In this document: positions 1-14,200 of the stretch, one piece after another | Numbering within the stretch: position 1 is the stretch's first letter | Layout of the letters: the number at the start of each line of letters is the position of its first letter | Assembly (NCBI RefSeq): GCF_963678635.1 | Contig: NC_087069.1 | Span: forward strand, 55,100,928-55,164,927 | Source: Symsagittifera roscoffensis | Lineage: Eukaryota > Xenacoelomorpha > Acoela > Convolutidae | DNA: 64,000 nt | Direction: 5' to 3' | Position numbers and translations under genes: made by a program | The notes under the pieces: generated by a model | Told to the model about the DNA's origin: nothing | The model's database searches: none | The model's input: the letters and a program-made list of their open reading frames with translations, nothing else

Positions 1-1061
1 TACGAATTTTGAAGGAAAAAAAAACGAAACTAATTATTTATTTTCGGAGTTTTTTCCCAACACAAGTTTCTGCTTTTTGACTAGCAATTTTGGACGGAAG
101 TTGGAATTAAGTCTGAAATATTTTGATGGCCTGAGTTAAAAATAGGAATGTATATTTTAGTTGTAATAATTTGCAAATTTGAGCCTTAAAAAATTACTTT
201 TTTGGCCAACTCGGGATAATTAAAGCGTCATATATTGCATTTTAATAAAACGCAAACGGCCGATAATTTTCTACTTAAAAATCAATCCAAACTAATGTCA
301 GGCACGCTAATTGATTCAAACAAGTCTGATCGCATGTTAGGGCAAAACCTTGAATGTTTTGACTGCCCTTCTAGCGGTATTGAAATTTTGTTTGTAAAAA
401 TTATTGAAAACCATACGCTATGGTCACAATTAAATATCATATATGAAAAAATGAGTGAGATCAAAATTACCATGACCAATTAGCTTGCTTGAATTCAATG
501 TGGAACAATTATGCAGCGAGGGGAAACTCGCCGCACATGATATCTCGTTACGCTTTTTTGATTATCAAATAAAGTCTTCACTAAGCGCATAGCTTAGACC
601 AGAGCATGGCTAAGTTGACAATTTTTAACACCATATTTTCAACGATCAACAAAATCGACGGAAAATAGTAGATCTCAGGGAGTCAAAGCGTTAAATGGAG
701 TAATAATATTTTTTAGTTATATTTTAAGAATTAGTTAGAATCACCCCTTGCATAAGTATACCGTAACTATTCGAAAGACTACATTCATCCCCGAAACTTG
801 AAGCTAAAATTCAGTTACAAAAAGTATTTCATGCATTACTTCCATGCTTTTTTTCATGCTTTACTTTTATGACTGTACAAAAACTGAACGAAAGGGGGTC
901 TCATGAAACAGCGCTGATTATTAATATCCGAAAATATCTTGAATTTGAAACGGTTTTTTCTCAAGTAAACAAAAAAACTGACTTGATTTAAAAAAAACTT
1001 TAAATTTTGAATTTCAAATTTAAAACTAAATGGCGTCAAAATTACTAGAAATTCTAAGTTT
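1..1061. other. AT-rich gene-free flank
   Basis: AT-rich sequence with only short ORFs (82 codons or fewer) that show no recognisable family, codon bias or splice context. I see no gene and no clear repeat boundary here. Confidence 0.5.
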
Positions 1062-1432
1062 ACACAGACGCGCAGCTTTGCTTCGCAAGCACCAGCGGGA
1101 AAACGGCAAAAAGGAGCTCTTTAAAGTGCAATAAGCAAAAGTAGAAATAAATCTCGAACAAGAAAAATTGGGTTTTCTCGATTCGATCCTTCGACCTAGA
1201 GATTATAGTTCTCACGCACTAACCACTCAGCCACAGACGCTTAACTTTTCACTAACACTAGCCAGAAATAAAGTAGAGAACAGATGTTATGAAACTTTCA
1301 ATGCTACAGATCTGATTATAGCAAAAGTGCTACCAAATCAGTGAACTTTTAATGAACGCTTTTTTGCGGGTTAGGTTAGAAAAAAAGAGGGTTCGTACAA
1401 CTAGACTACGCTTCCCAAGCTGGCTAGTGTAA
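1062..1432 (-). repeat. tRNA-like-headed repeat family, copy a
   Basis: On the plus strand it begins with ACACAGACGCGCAGC and ends near a CTAGTGTAA motif. Similar ends bound copies at 5266-5887 and 10870-11438. On the minus strand at about 1242-1185 lies a tRNA-like module with an A-box-like TGGCTGAGTGG and a B-box-like GGTCGAAGGATCGAATC, as in tRNA-Ser/Leu-derived SINEs. It is diverged from the other copies. It could be a SINE, or a MITE that captured a tRNA-like promoter. Confidence 0.6.
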
Positions 1433-2117
1433 TAAGAAACTTTTAACAAAAAAATACCTCAGTATGAAAAAACTGGATCTATAAGTAACTATAAGTACAT
1501 TTTTTCGCTGGGAAATCTTAATATTAAAATCTATTTTCGAAACTAAAATCAACTATGGAGGAGTTTGTCTTCCTTTTAAAATAGGAAATGAACTGAACTT
1601 AAAAACAAACCAAAACTCAAAACGCGTTAAGGCAAATTTTTCTTGAAAAACAAAAATCACCGCGACCTATAAATGTCTGAAGTACGTTCATCAGCTCTTG
1701 AAAATATTTCCTTTTTCTGTCCTGCGGTTTCTTTTGAATGCGGTTCAGTTAAATGGGTTTTAGCAATTCTGTTATTTTTTTAAAAAAATATATTTCTTGA
1801 GATAAAATAAACTTGAATGATATGCTCATACTTAAACGCTATAGATAAAAAATACATTCACTTAAGTTTCCCATCGACTTATTCAGTCCCGTTCAACAAT
1901 TTTTGGATAGATACTCTGTTATATTTTGGCTCTCTGCAATTCAAAATGACACAATGCAGCGATACGAACAAACTAGACTGATATAGCCATATATAATCAT
2001 AATGTCTTTGATAAATTCAGAAAGTGCTGCCATCTATCTAGATATACACGTTTCAATTGATTCAGTTTGAGTTCGATCAACAAAAAACAAAATCCTTCTT
2101 TTTCAGTTTCAAATCTG
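1433..2117. other. sequence downstream of the HIBCH-like gene
   Basis: AT-rich sequence beyond the HIBCH stop codon, which presumably includes the 3' UTR. No gene or defined repeat is seen. Confidence 0.4.
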
Positions 2118-2280
2118 TCATCTTTCTACAATTGGTTCGAACTCGTCTTCTGTTGGCAGTCTCTGGAACAGACTGTCAATCTGCTCATCTGTCACTTCAC
2201 TCAGACTGGCTGGTCTCCATTTGGGTTCTCTGTCCTTGTCCACTAGTAGAGCAGACACGCCTTCTATAAAGTCATGAGAC
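2118..2280 (-). CDS. HIBCH: HIBCH-like terminal coding exon
   Basis: It encodes SHDFIEGVSALLVDKDREP and KWRPASLSEVTDEQI, the conserved C-terminal segment of HIBCH, and ends with TGA at 2120-2118. The acceptor is TTGTTTAG at 2282-2281. Confidence 0.9.
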
Positions 2281-5200
2281 CTAAACAATCACAAAGCAAG
2301 TTAAAGTATAGACTCTAACCATCTTAACTAAGTTAAGAAAGCTTCTATTTAGACTAACTAAGTTATAAGATGGCTTCTAGTTAGCATAAGAAAACTACAA
2401 TATAGCTTTTCGTTGGCCTAATGCATACACTCGGATTGCAAGCAGCAGGTAAACTTTTTGCGACTTCTTTTAGATGCATAGTTTTCGAGATACTCCGAGT
2501 TAGTACTCACATACAGCTCCCTCTCTCTTAAATGAACCGAAAACTATTACAAAACAAAGCTCTTAGTCAGGTAACAAGACTCCAACAGAAAAACATAGCC
2601 ATAAGACAGTTGGAAAAAGGTCAAATTTTCAATCAATTTTTTCAAAAAAACATCACGTTAAAGCTGTTTGAAATTCAAGTATTGTTTCTAATTAGTACTT
2701 TTCTCTTGAAGCTATCCCATTTAAAGAAAACTGGATCAATGAATATTTTTTTGATTCCGCTATTTTTTTAAACTTATATCCACTTTCGAAACTAAAAGTC
2801 GATTACGTTTTTTGAGACATCTACACTTTTGCCGTCGATAGTAAGCTTGCAAGCTTTCAACAAAAAAATTAAGAACTTAAAGAGAAAACATGAATCAAAA
2901 CGCGAAAAATCAAATTTGAGGGTAATAAATTTCAACATTTCCTGAAAAAAAATTTAAAAAATCATCACGACCGATGTAAATAAAACACCACTTGGTTCGT
3001 TTACGCTTTAAAATGCAAAAAAAACCTCAACAACTTAGTTGAGATGATTATCCTGTATGGCTTAATGATAATTAATGAAATGATATCTTCGCTACTTTCT
3101 TGAGTTGAAGAAGAATACCCGTGAGCATTTATATTTCAAAATAAAATCAAAAGTGCTGATGAGCTTAAACGTAGATGTGTGTTTGTGCTGTGAAGTAACT
3201 TTTGCTCGTATTGATTGTCCACCTACCGAGATTTGCTGAAGTTAACATGTAGGATTGTAGTTTTGAAGATATATCAAAAATATGCATGTAAGAAATGCAT
3301 GACAAAAAGTCAGCAAGTGATAGCGATTTACGCAATTTGAGAAGAGCTTTGCAAAAACGATAAAACTGCCAACAGACCGTTGGAAAAATTTCCAATAAAC
3401 GCAGGAAACAGAAAAAAATACTGACTTAGATTTGAAAAATAAACTTCAATTTTCGAATTTCAAAATCAAAAATATATGGCCTTGAAGCACTTGCGTTTCT
3501 AGAACAAATTGTGATGGGCAATTTTTTTTTAAATTAAATTAACCCAATTTAAGAAAACTGGATCAAACGACAATCTTTTAATACTGCTGGGAAATCTGAA
3601 AACTAAAATCCACGTTCAAAACTGGAAGTCGACCACGATTCTTGGGGCCTTTAAATTTTGCGGTTCGATAGTGGAGTTTGCATGCGCCTACAAAAATCAA
3701 CCTTCTTGAACAGTAAACGAACAATTTTTGGCTCCTTTAAGAACGAGAAAATAAGTCAATTCAGAGAAAATTAACAACTTGGAAACGTTTCCTTAAAAAC
3801 AGACAAAAACACCATCCGACCCGAACAATTGCAGCTTTGTTAAAAATCCATGTGCCAAACGCCGTTTAATTCATTCAAAAAACCCACCAAACCAACATCA
3901 AGCCACAGAGTTGCCACTTTTCATATCTAATAGCCAAACTTATTTAGCTGAAAGCAAATATTACGCAAGAATAGTCTAGTCAATTTTGTAATCTAAAATA
4001 GAAATGCTATCTGCTGAGTCTCTTCTATAAACTTAGAAAAAGCCGCTGATAAAACTTACCATAATCTAAAAACAATCGCCTCAATAGGCGAAATCGACAA
4101 AACACAAAACTTCATACTTCGTAAAAGCCTATTTTGTGATGATTCCGCATATCAAAGACCCTCAGTTTTCATGAAAAAGTTGCTGCACTTTTCAAAACAG
4201 AGGCGAAGCGGTGCTTCGCAACACTTGGGACGTAACATGAACATAACACTGCGAGCTAGCGGATAAAAAATGAGACCGAAACCCTTATGACAAAAAACGA
4301 CAAGAAAACTACATCTATTCAAAAATTTAAAGATTTTTTCAAAATGATGTTTAATTTGAGTAAAACATGTCAAACACACAATAACTAGCTTTAATCAAGC
4401 ATTGAGAATCAATATAAACTGAGCAGCAACTAAATTGACAATACTTGGTTGGCGCCCGTGAAACCGTAAATAAAATTAAGTTTATTAAGTTTTGAAACTC
4501 GAAGATTTTATGCCCCAACCCTTCTGAAATACGCAGAAGCACTAAAATCTAATTTAGCCTTTCAAACGACGCATGTTAAGGTAACTAAGCCGAAACTAAA
4601 AAGCAAAACTAAAATAAGGAAATTATTCAAAATCAAGGGTGATCAACTAAAGAAAAACGAACAACTTCTCGTTGCAGTAAACACAACTTCGATCGGATCG
4701 AAATTCTATTCCACGAAATTCTATCTTTTGGAAAGCAAGCCAAAAAAATTAAGACAAAAGATAGTTCGACCATTCAAGCTTACAGGGAAAAAAATCAATT
4801 TCACAAATACCAATAAAAGACGGCCCGGCCGTGACTCGAACCCAAACCCTTAGGATCCCTAGGCAGACGCTTTACCATAACACGAAAGGGAAGGTGCCAG
4901 GATGTTTTCTGTTTCATCACAAACAAGTTCAATTTCTTACAATTACAAAATGGGCAAAAGTCTAGTTCCCGATAACAAGTAGAGTTTTCCGGATTACAAA
5001 GTAGTGCTCGATTGACTTGCAGAGGACACTCAAAGTATTTCTTTTATATATTTGTTTACAAATTTGACCTGACGAAATTTAGTTAGTTTTTATTTCAGCA
5101 CAAAGCCTAAATTTATATTTAAACTAGAAGCTCAGAAACGTATGATACATTATGAAAAAAAGCAAATTATACCACGGCGTGGATGGAGATATAGTTTGCT

Positions 5201-8200
5201 TTAAAGAGTGGGACTAAACCGGTAGGGAGTCCATTATGACCAGAAAATCGGCAAATAAAAACATGACACAGAGGCGAAGCTGCGCTTCGCAAACACATGC
5301 GAGAACACGACCAAAAAGCAGCTCTATCAAGTGACATAAGAAAAAGCAAAAATAAGCCTCGAATTCGCAAAACCCTGCGACCTAGCTAATTTGAGTCTCA
5401 CGCACCAACCATTAAGTCACGGATGCTTAACATGTCCAAAAACTAGACACCAATAACGCAGCTATATATGATAATAAATTGCCAATTTGATGCAGCAAAA
5501 GTAGCACCAAATACAAAAAGATACAATTTTGGATGCAAATCATAAAGCCACATTATTTATAAATTATGCTTTTCAAAAAGTAGAGAGATATAATAGTTGG
5601 AAATTTCTGAAATCGAGATTTTATAATGGTTATGTTGTTTGAAACAAATAACTTTCTTCGGTTCACTTGATGAATTAAAAATGCATCAACTGTGTAAACT
5701 TATAACTATTCGAATGTCAAAGTACATGTTATCAATAAGCTGTAAAGGTGCAACAAATTGTCAATCATTTTGTATTGCCAATTCGATGCATCAAATATTG
5801 CCGCTTCGCTTTAAGTCGCAACAGTATTTGCGACTTAGGTCGGAAAAAAGAAAGTTCGAACTATAACACTTTGCTTTGCAAGTGTAAACAATGCAATATC
5901 ACCTACAAACACCGAAGAGGACAATCAATAAGGATCTTCAGACCTGCCGAGCTTCGAACCCTACACTAATTCCAGTGCATGAATTTTATTTCAAGTAGAA
6001 AACATTACGAAAAAAAAAGAGTTTCAACTAGCCTGCACAATCTGTATATGACTCTATAATCCATACTTAGACACTCCAACAGTGTCTTATAAGGAGTGTT
6101 TATATGTCTCAGTGTGGCTTTCAGTGCAGTGGGCGACATCTTTTCTAGAGTTGATTTGGTCTCCCGGGCGAATTGAGTTGAAGACTGGGATAAGGACTCC
6201 ATGCATTGTTCAACAGTAGAATGACTGAAGCTGTTCTCTATTTCACTCTAAACACTCATTCACTTCGTCATTATACTACAACGGAACAACTTTTTAAAAT
6301 CAACAAAGCATAAAAAATGTTATCTACACAAATTACAAAGCAATATATGCGCAGACTTTTTTGACAGAAGTGGAAAATACAAAATTAGGATTGTCAGAAA
6401 TAGCCCGCCGTTCTGATGTTACTTCGACTTCAAAATACAGGCGGTATGTTGAATATCCACCTGGTTTTCTTTCTCAAGTGCTGACTTACCAAATGGGGCT
6501 CCAAACTGAATGGGGTCTGTCTATCACGTGACTTCTCATGGAACTCCTTCAGTATCCCCTTCACCGCCTCTTTCGTTTCTGCACTCTCCAGGGCTGTCTC
6601 GAGAGCTTCGTGGTATTCTGAACTGACGAAGAAGTCACTCAGACCCGCATGGTAGATAGACGCACCTAAACTAAACACAGCAATCGACCATAATCACCAA
6701 AGAACTATCATACTAGACTTTTTGAAAAATGGTAAATTTATTTTTAAGCAAACTAAAGATCAGCATAGGAAATGTCAATTTGAATAAGCAAAAAAGCTAA
6801 AATATGTTCTATCACCCCACAAAGAAAAAAGGTTCAGAAATTCGAAATAAACAGAATGTTTCTAAGGTACTTGCACATCGACCGGCTTTTGTTAATATCG
6901 CACATAAAAAAGATAGCGACAATAGTCAACACAGAGGCGAAGCTGCACTTCGCATACACAAGCAAAAATATGACCGATAACCCTACTGGGAAAAATTGAA
7001 TGAGTAAAACTTTGAGTCTTCAAAAGTTCTGAAGTGACTCACGCCAATTATGACGCATTAGCATTCAATTTGAAAAAAAACAAATTTACCAACTAACACG
7101 AATCAATTTATAGAGCAGCCTATGGAGCAAAAATAACATAAAAAATTAAACATAATGAAAATAAGACTGCTCGTATATCCGGGCAAAGCCCTAAATTTTG
7201 GACAAAACCTGTAAATTTTAGACAAAATCAAAGAGTAAAATTTTGAGTCGTACGAAATAAATACGACCGTTCCGATTAGCTAGTCTCAATTGGATTTGCA
7301 ACGATTTTGTTGTGCGGGAAAATTCGTAATGCATAAACAATTCGCGTTAAGCTATCAGCAATATGAACAAATTCTTCAAAGCGAGCATAATTTAGTCCAA
7401 AACATGGCCAATTTGGCAATTTTCAAACCACCAGAACTTTACATACAAAAAACATTCGGAGGTGAAATATCTTCATACATTTGAACTCAGGAAGCCAATA
7501 TCTTTAATGGTATATAAAAAATTTTTGTCGAAAACGATTATTTCGATCATCGAAAATTGATTAAATAAAAAAACCGTACCGAGCATACATATTTCGTTTT
7601 CAGTCGGAACAATAAAATGAATTTTTTTTTAATTTGAGACTTTTTGTAAAAATCATCCCCCACACGCCATATTAAGTACAAAGTGATACATTTCGCTCCT
7701 GGTAGCAAATCAATTATAGCAACAAGAAAACGTCCTTCAATCAATTTATAACGACTTCTATGACGGATTAAATCTCCGCTTACGCGTTAATAGCGCAAAT
7801 ATATCGCGCGTTAATTGTCCCAAATTGGTAATTTTTAGACTCCCATAACTTGACGAAAAATGATCACAGGTGAAATATCTTTCCAAATTTAAGCTCAAGC
7901 CAGCAATAACTTTTGAATGGTATTTAAAAAATCCCGTCAAAAACGGCTAGTTAAAAAGTCGAAATTTGTCTCAAGAAAAAACCACGGGGTGGTTTTTTCT
8001 TGAGACAAATTTCGACTTTTTAACTAGCCGTTTTTGACGGGATTTTTTAAATACCATTCAAAAGTTATTGCTGGCTTGAGCTTAAATTTGGAAAGATATT
8101 TCACCTGTGATCATTTTTCACAAATATTCCGATAATTTCGTTACGAAAGTCAGAACAACAATAGTCGGTGTTAAAACCCCTAGCATTAGCTGTACTTAAT

Positions 8201-11200
8201 AGCTGGTTATTGATCAAATGCTTGTCAAAATAGCAGATGTAAAAAATTCTTGACAATAGTCAAACATTAGCCACCAAAATAGCATACATAAAAAACAGCA
8301 GGTAAGCAGACAAAAATCAAATAAGATCGTGAACTTTTTTTAAAAACTTTTTCCTTAAGCAAAAAAAAGTTCATCAGGACCTATATAGGAGTCTTCACTA
8401 CAATCTTCGATTCTTCAAAAAAAATAATATTTTTTTTGAATGTGGTCGGAATTTTCTGCTCATCTGCGCTACTATATCGTTACTACAGTTATAATTGTGC
8501 AACCCTTGGTTCATCCCTAATAAAAGCCTTGTGCTCTGCTATCTAATTCAGTGTTAGATTGCATTAAAGGAAAATTGTTTTAAGATAAGACTCGTTCCTT
8601 CCGCCTCTCGAAGAGTAAATGCAAACTCAACTGATCTTACCTTTGAGTCTGGCCCCCGTGAGTCCCAGATATACTCCCAGTTTGTGGTCCAGTCTCCCAA
8701 ACGGCAATGCCACTCCTGAATCCGGCACTATCCCTATCGCCGTCTCTGGCATCGCAAATATGGCACGCTCACTCACCACTGGAAATACAAAACACAACCA
8801 CTTCATTCGATTTAAAAGCCATGCACAGAAACAGTTTATCAGTAAACAGGTTCACGCGCTGCCAACCACTTGTACTGAAGTGAGCGCATCGGAATAAGCT
8901 TTCACGATATTGACTTCCTAAATGGTACACAAACCAAAATACCAATCAAATGGCTTCAATATGTGACACATGTCAAGAAAACCAAAAAATTGTTGAACGG
9001 AGGAAAAATCCGCCTGAAATAAATCGAATAATACCCACGTCAAAGAAAACTCAGAGATTTATAAAAAAAATTGAGATAACAGAGGTTAAAAAGTTGAGCT
9101 ATCAACCAGGGCAAAAGAGTTCTGGGACACATGAGCAGTTTCCCCGCTAGTCTCCTAAACAGAACTGACCGCAACCGAAAAGAACATTCAGGCCTTGCCC
9201 ATTTACGCTCTGGCTACACCCTCCTTACTTTACTTTTGCCACAATCGACTAGATCCAGCCATCTCCTATGAATGTCCCAACTGCTTTAACACCTCTTCCA
9301 AACCAACCACTTCAATTTTCGTTTTCGTTCGTTCGTTAGCAAAGGCATGGCTGCCCATCAGTTAGCCACTGATTGCAGCGTCTCGGACCACCGCTCTCCA
9401 TCTCAGCCTGTCCTGGGCGACTTCGTAGCATATATATTTCCACGACTTCTTCCTAACATCGTGCCTCATTCTCGGAGTCCTGAGGATCGGTTCAACGTCT
9501 TCAGCGACGTTCATTCTTCATGTTGTTCGTGGGCGTTTCCATGACTGAGCTTTTTCAAACATTGATGCTTCTCGAGTTACTCGTTCTTCCCCCAAGTACA
9601 TGACCACACCATCTTTCGCAGGTGAGAGTCCAAGGATGTCCCACGGTTCGCTGCTGCTCGGATGGTGGTGGTGTCTTGATCAGGTCGTGCTCCGAGGTAG
9701 CGTCTTACGCATCTTGTTTCCTATGAATCATGTCTTACGAGGTCAGTTTTTTCGACAGTCTATGTTTCCGCAGCATATAGCAGAGCGCTCTTTACGCATG
9801 CGTTGTATACTTTATTCTTCGTGTTTCTCGTCGTTCCCTTGTTCTTCCAGAATTTTGCCATTCTAGAGCTGATGGCAGTGGCGCGTGCGATCCTGTTTAG
9901 TATTTCTGTTGCTATGTTGCCGTTGGACGATATCCGACTTCCGAGGTAGACGAACTCAGTGACGTTTTCGAGCGGGTTGCAGTCGAAGTACAGCGCCGCT
10001 AGGTCAGTTCGGGCAAACAAGCACTTGGTCTTGCTGGCATTGACAATGAGGCCGACTTCTTTTGCCGCGGCGACTACTCTGTTTAGTAGGGATTCAATAA
10101 TGTGGTTTGTGAGACTTTGCATTTGTGGTTTCTTGGCTAGGTTTTACGGAGGATAACTTCAAATATCCTCAAAACGCCACCAATCTGACTACACTTTTAC
10201 TTTGGTCCAGTCCAGTCGAGGCTTCTGCTTTTCTTCGGCTTCTGATCCAACCTCAAGCACATCAGTCGAGCTCGCTCCTGATGGGAAATGTTGACTAAGC
10301 ACTGGCTCATAGCGAGGGCTATGAAACCAAAAACCAATCCCAGTCATGTGTTCCGTAAATACGGTATAGAGGATAATAGACACCACCACAGCTCCGCTAT
10401 ACTTTTCCTCGTTTGCCGTCTCAGTTAATAGAATTGGGAGCCCTTTCTACCCAGGGGCTTCCCGGCGGGGGCAGCAGTAAGGGACTTAAACGAGACAACA
10501 GGCCCACCTCTGTTAACTGGGAAACGTCAGTCACTGTTAATATGATGACAGTGTAAAAACGGAGTTCAAGTACCCCTCACTACTGACCTGCCCTACCTAC
10601 AACACTAAATATTAACAAAGTGTTAAAGACGAGACGAAACCACAGGAATAACCCAAAAAAATAACCCAAATATGTCTAGAATGCGACAGGCTATAAGCAT
10701 ATCAAGATTATCAGATGAGCTCACCTGAGAATGAGGAGTGTTGGAATATTCCTCCCCCAGTGCCCATGCAGATACCATCCACCAGTGCCACTGTGGGGAT
10801 ACTGTACGTTTCCAACCGATGCACCAGAGAGTACTCGCCCTGAACATTAAACATAGAGACGCAAAGTTAACACAGACGAAGCTGCGCTTCGCAAAAAGTA
10901 GAAATAAGCCTCGAATTAGCACAAACTCGTCTACGTGTCGGATTCGAATCTTCGACCTAGCCAAAATGTGTCTCACGCACTAACCACTCAAACACGGATG
11001 CTTAAAACCCTTAAAAACTAGCCACCAATAACTCAGCTACATATGCTAAAAAACTGTCACTTTGATGCAGCAAAAGTAGCACCAAATACAAAGAGTCACA
11101 ATTTTGCATGTAATAAATTGGAAAGCAGTAAACCAAAGTATGTAAAATTTAGGCCTTTCAAAAAAAATTGCGAGATACATTGAGTTGGAAAGATTCTGAA

Positions 11201-14200
11201 TTCGAGGTTTTTATCATTTTACTACTGATTGAAACAAATAACTTTTTTCGGTTCATTTGATGAATTAAAAACGCATCAGCTGTGTTTACTTTTTACTAAC
11301 CAAATGTCAAAGCACATATGATAGTATACTGCAATTGCAGCCCACCGATTGAAAGTGCCACCGAAAGTACACTTTATTTGCGACTTAGGTTGAAAAAAAA
11401 TAAAGTTCGCACCAATACACTTTGCTTCGCAAGTGTAATTAAGCGATAGATTAGGAAAGTATATGCCTAAGATCAAATTAGCAAAGCTTAAGATCAAATT
11501 ATAGCTTGAAAAAAAAATTGATTAGAAAACATATATAGTCCACAGAGCCAAGTGTGCAATTTGGAACACAGAGGCGAAGCGGAGCAACCCTTACGATGCA
11601 AAAAACACATATCGCTACAAAATAGTGAATGAAAAAAAAAAGACAGAAGTCAAAAAATTATTATGGAAAAAAATACTTTAAATAACTTGACAAAAAATAT
11701 GAGATTACAGCTGCAAAAACATCAAATTTGTAATGGATGCAGCTACTAAACAGCCCTAAAAAACTGGAAAACTTCCGAGCAGATAAAAAGGCGAAAAACT
11801 TTGGGTCGAAATCTGTTGTCATAAATTCTTTTTTAAAATTTAGGTTTTTACGACCCATCCGAAACGGATATATTTTGCCCTCAAAATTACGCAAAATCAG
11901 GTGACTAAGTCGATATAACAATATCTGAAATTGTTTGAATATTTAGAAAAAAAAAACAAAAAAAAACAGACACGGTAAACTTAAAAATTTGTAAAGTTTC
12001 GCTTATAGTATAAACTGTTAAATTGAGAACTTTTTGAAAAGATAATTACAAACTGAAACGGTCTTAAACTAATTAATACTCAAATGATAGAAATTAAAGT
12101 GAAAGCCCTACTCAAGAAGCAAGGTTTTCTTTAGATCCTCTAGAAATGATTCTGTAGAACGGAAAAAAGTCTAAAACCCGGTTGTGATACCCTTGCTTGT
12201 CTTCATCAGCATCATATCCGTTTGTTTATCCGATTGATTATGGTTCTGTCCTTGTCCCATCAGATGGGGTTGGCAGCATCAGGCAAGATCGAACTGCAAC
12301 TCTCAATAAAATACGGTCTTGTGGGTCAGTTTGGGCAGGGCAACGTTCCTTGATATCATTTTTCACACAATCTAACAAAGTCCTTCTTGGTCTCCCACGT
12401 CTTTTGAAAGAGATCTTCATCTCACTGGCTAATTTAATTCATAAAGCGGAACGAGCACGCTCAACATGACCAGGCCGTATGAGGCGTCTGCTCCAAAGGA
12501 CGTTGATAATGTCACCCAAGTAGAGTTTATCAAGAAGTGCATTTGGGTAATGAACACCGGGCTTAACGCCGCAGATCTAACTGATAATTGCACGGTCCTT
12601 TTCTTGGAGTCATTGCAGATATGATACGTTGGGATCTTGATCGTACACAAGAAGAGTACACTTTTCCGCGTATTCTAAATGAGATGTGTACGGAGAAAAG
12701 TTAGTGTACGAAGTAGTTTCCTGAATCTAAACCAGGCTAGGTGACATTTGGCAGCAATTGTACTATCAAAGCCCCTACCCGCACTGCGCATGTCACCCAG
12801 GTAGCAGAAAATTGACTCAGCATCGAGCGTAGTGCCAACTACATCAATCATTTTCGAAGGCTGATCGTCGATAGGCCGCGACAATCCAGTGCATCTGGGG
12901 CAAACATTTTCTCGTTTGGCTACCAGTCGGCCTGATAGTCCGCAGCATTTCCTATGAACCTACAACTTGCACTGAGAGCAAGCAATGGAGTTTCTTCCAG
13001 CACCTTAACGGCAGACAGCACAAGGGCACTTTCCAGGGTCATTGAGGAGATCAACTTCGTCTTTTTCATGTTGACTCGCACACCTTTACTCTCCGAGCCA
13101 GTTTTCTAGATCCTGAGTCTAACGATGCATTCATCAATAATAACTGCCATTATAACTAAATCATCCACACAGAGGAGCTCACAAGACATGCCTTCATGTT
13201 GATTGAGTCGCTGTGAGAGAGCCTCTAGGACGAGGATGAAGAGAACTGGACTGAGAACAGAGCCCTGATGTACACCGACACTCACTTTGAATTTATCGGT
13301 GTACTCGCCGCTTACTCCAACCAGCACTGCCCATTCTTCGACAGCCAGCCTGATATTCCGCAGCATTTCATGTGAATTTAAAACTTGCAGTGAGAGCAAA
13401 CAATGGTACCTGCCTGGGTACACGGTTACATGGTCAAAAGCTTTCTCGAGATCCACGAAAGCACAATAGAGAGGCCTGCTATAAGCAATGTGTTTTTCTT
13501 GTAGCTGCCGAGCGGTGAATGTGGCGTCAGTGGTACCTCCGCCAGGTACAAAGCCAAACTGCATCTGGTCTATTTGTAGCATCCTACGAATGATGAGATA
13601 GCACACTTTCTACCAGCTTCATGACTTGATCTGTGAGTTTCCGTCCACGCACAAAATCGCTGACGGGAGCTCTAAAATGCAAAAAAACTTAAGCAAATAA
13701 GCTTTGAAAAAAACCCAATCACTCGTTTAAAAGTATGGTCCCGGGTTTTTTGACGAGTTCCACTCAAGCTCGACAATTTAGACGACGCTAAGTGAGGCAC
13801 TTTCATCAATTCTGCATGGCTACAATTATGAGAAAAAAGACCGAATCTGAGCAAGACATTAGCAAAACAAACAAATTTTATCCCCCACAAGAAAATCCTT
13901 GATCCGCCTCTACTTACAGGTCACTGTTGTTAATCATGCATTTCGAAATATCTTATACAATTCAGATTTTATGTTTTTTAATGATTAAACTTTACATAAA
14001 AAAATGGGTCGACTAAATTCAGCGTTAACAAGGATGGCCGGTTTCTGTGCAAGTCGCACAGAATGTTCCGAACAATATTATAAAATACAAAAAAAATCGT
14101 TTTTTTCCTTCAAATTAGTGTTGTTTTTGTGCAAGGTGTGATGAAAAGATCTGACGAAAACCTTAAAAATAGGCCTTTTCGACAATCACGGCCAAAAGCA

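Noticed and set aside
235-483. 82-codon ORF as a gene
   Set aside because: No family, no splice context and similar length open on the other strand; chance in AT-rich sequence.
4822-4892. Functional tRNA gene
   Set aside because: The 5' acceptor strand is absent and the anticodon stem does not pair; better read as a tRNA-derived repeat.
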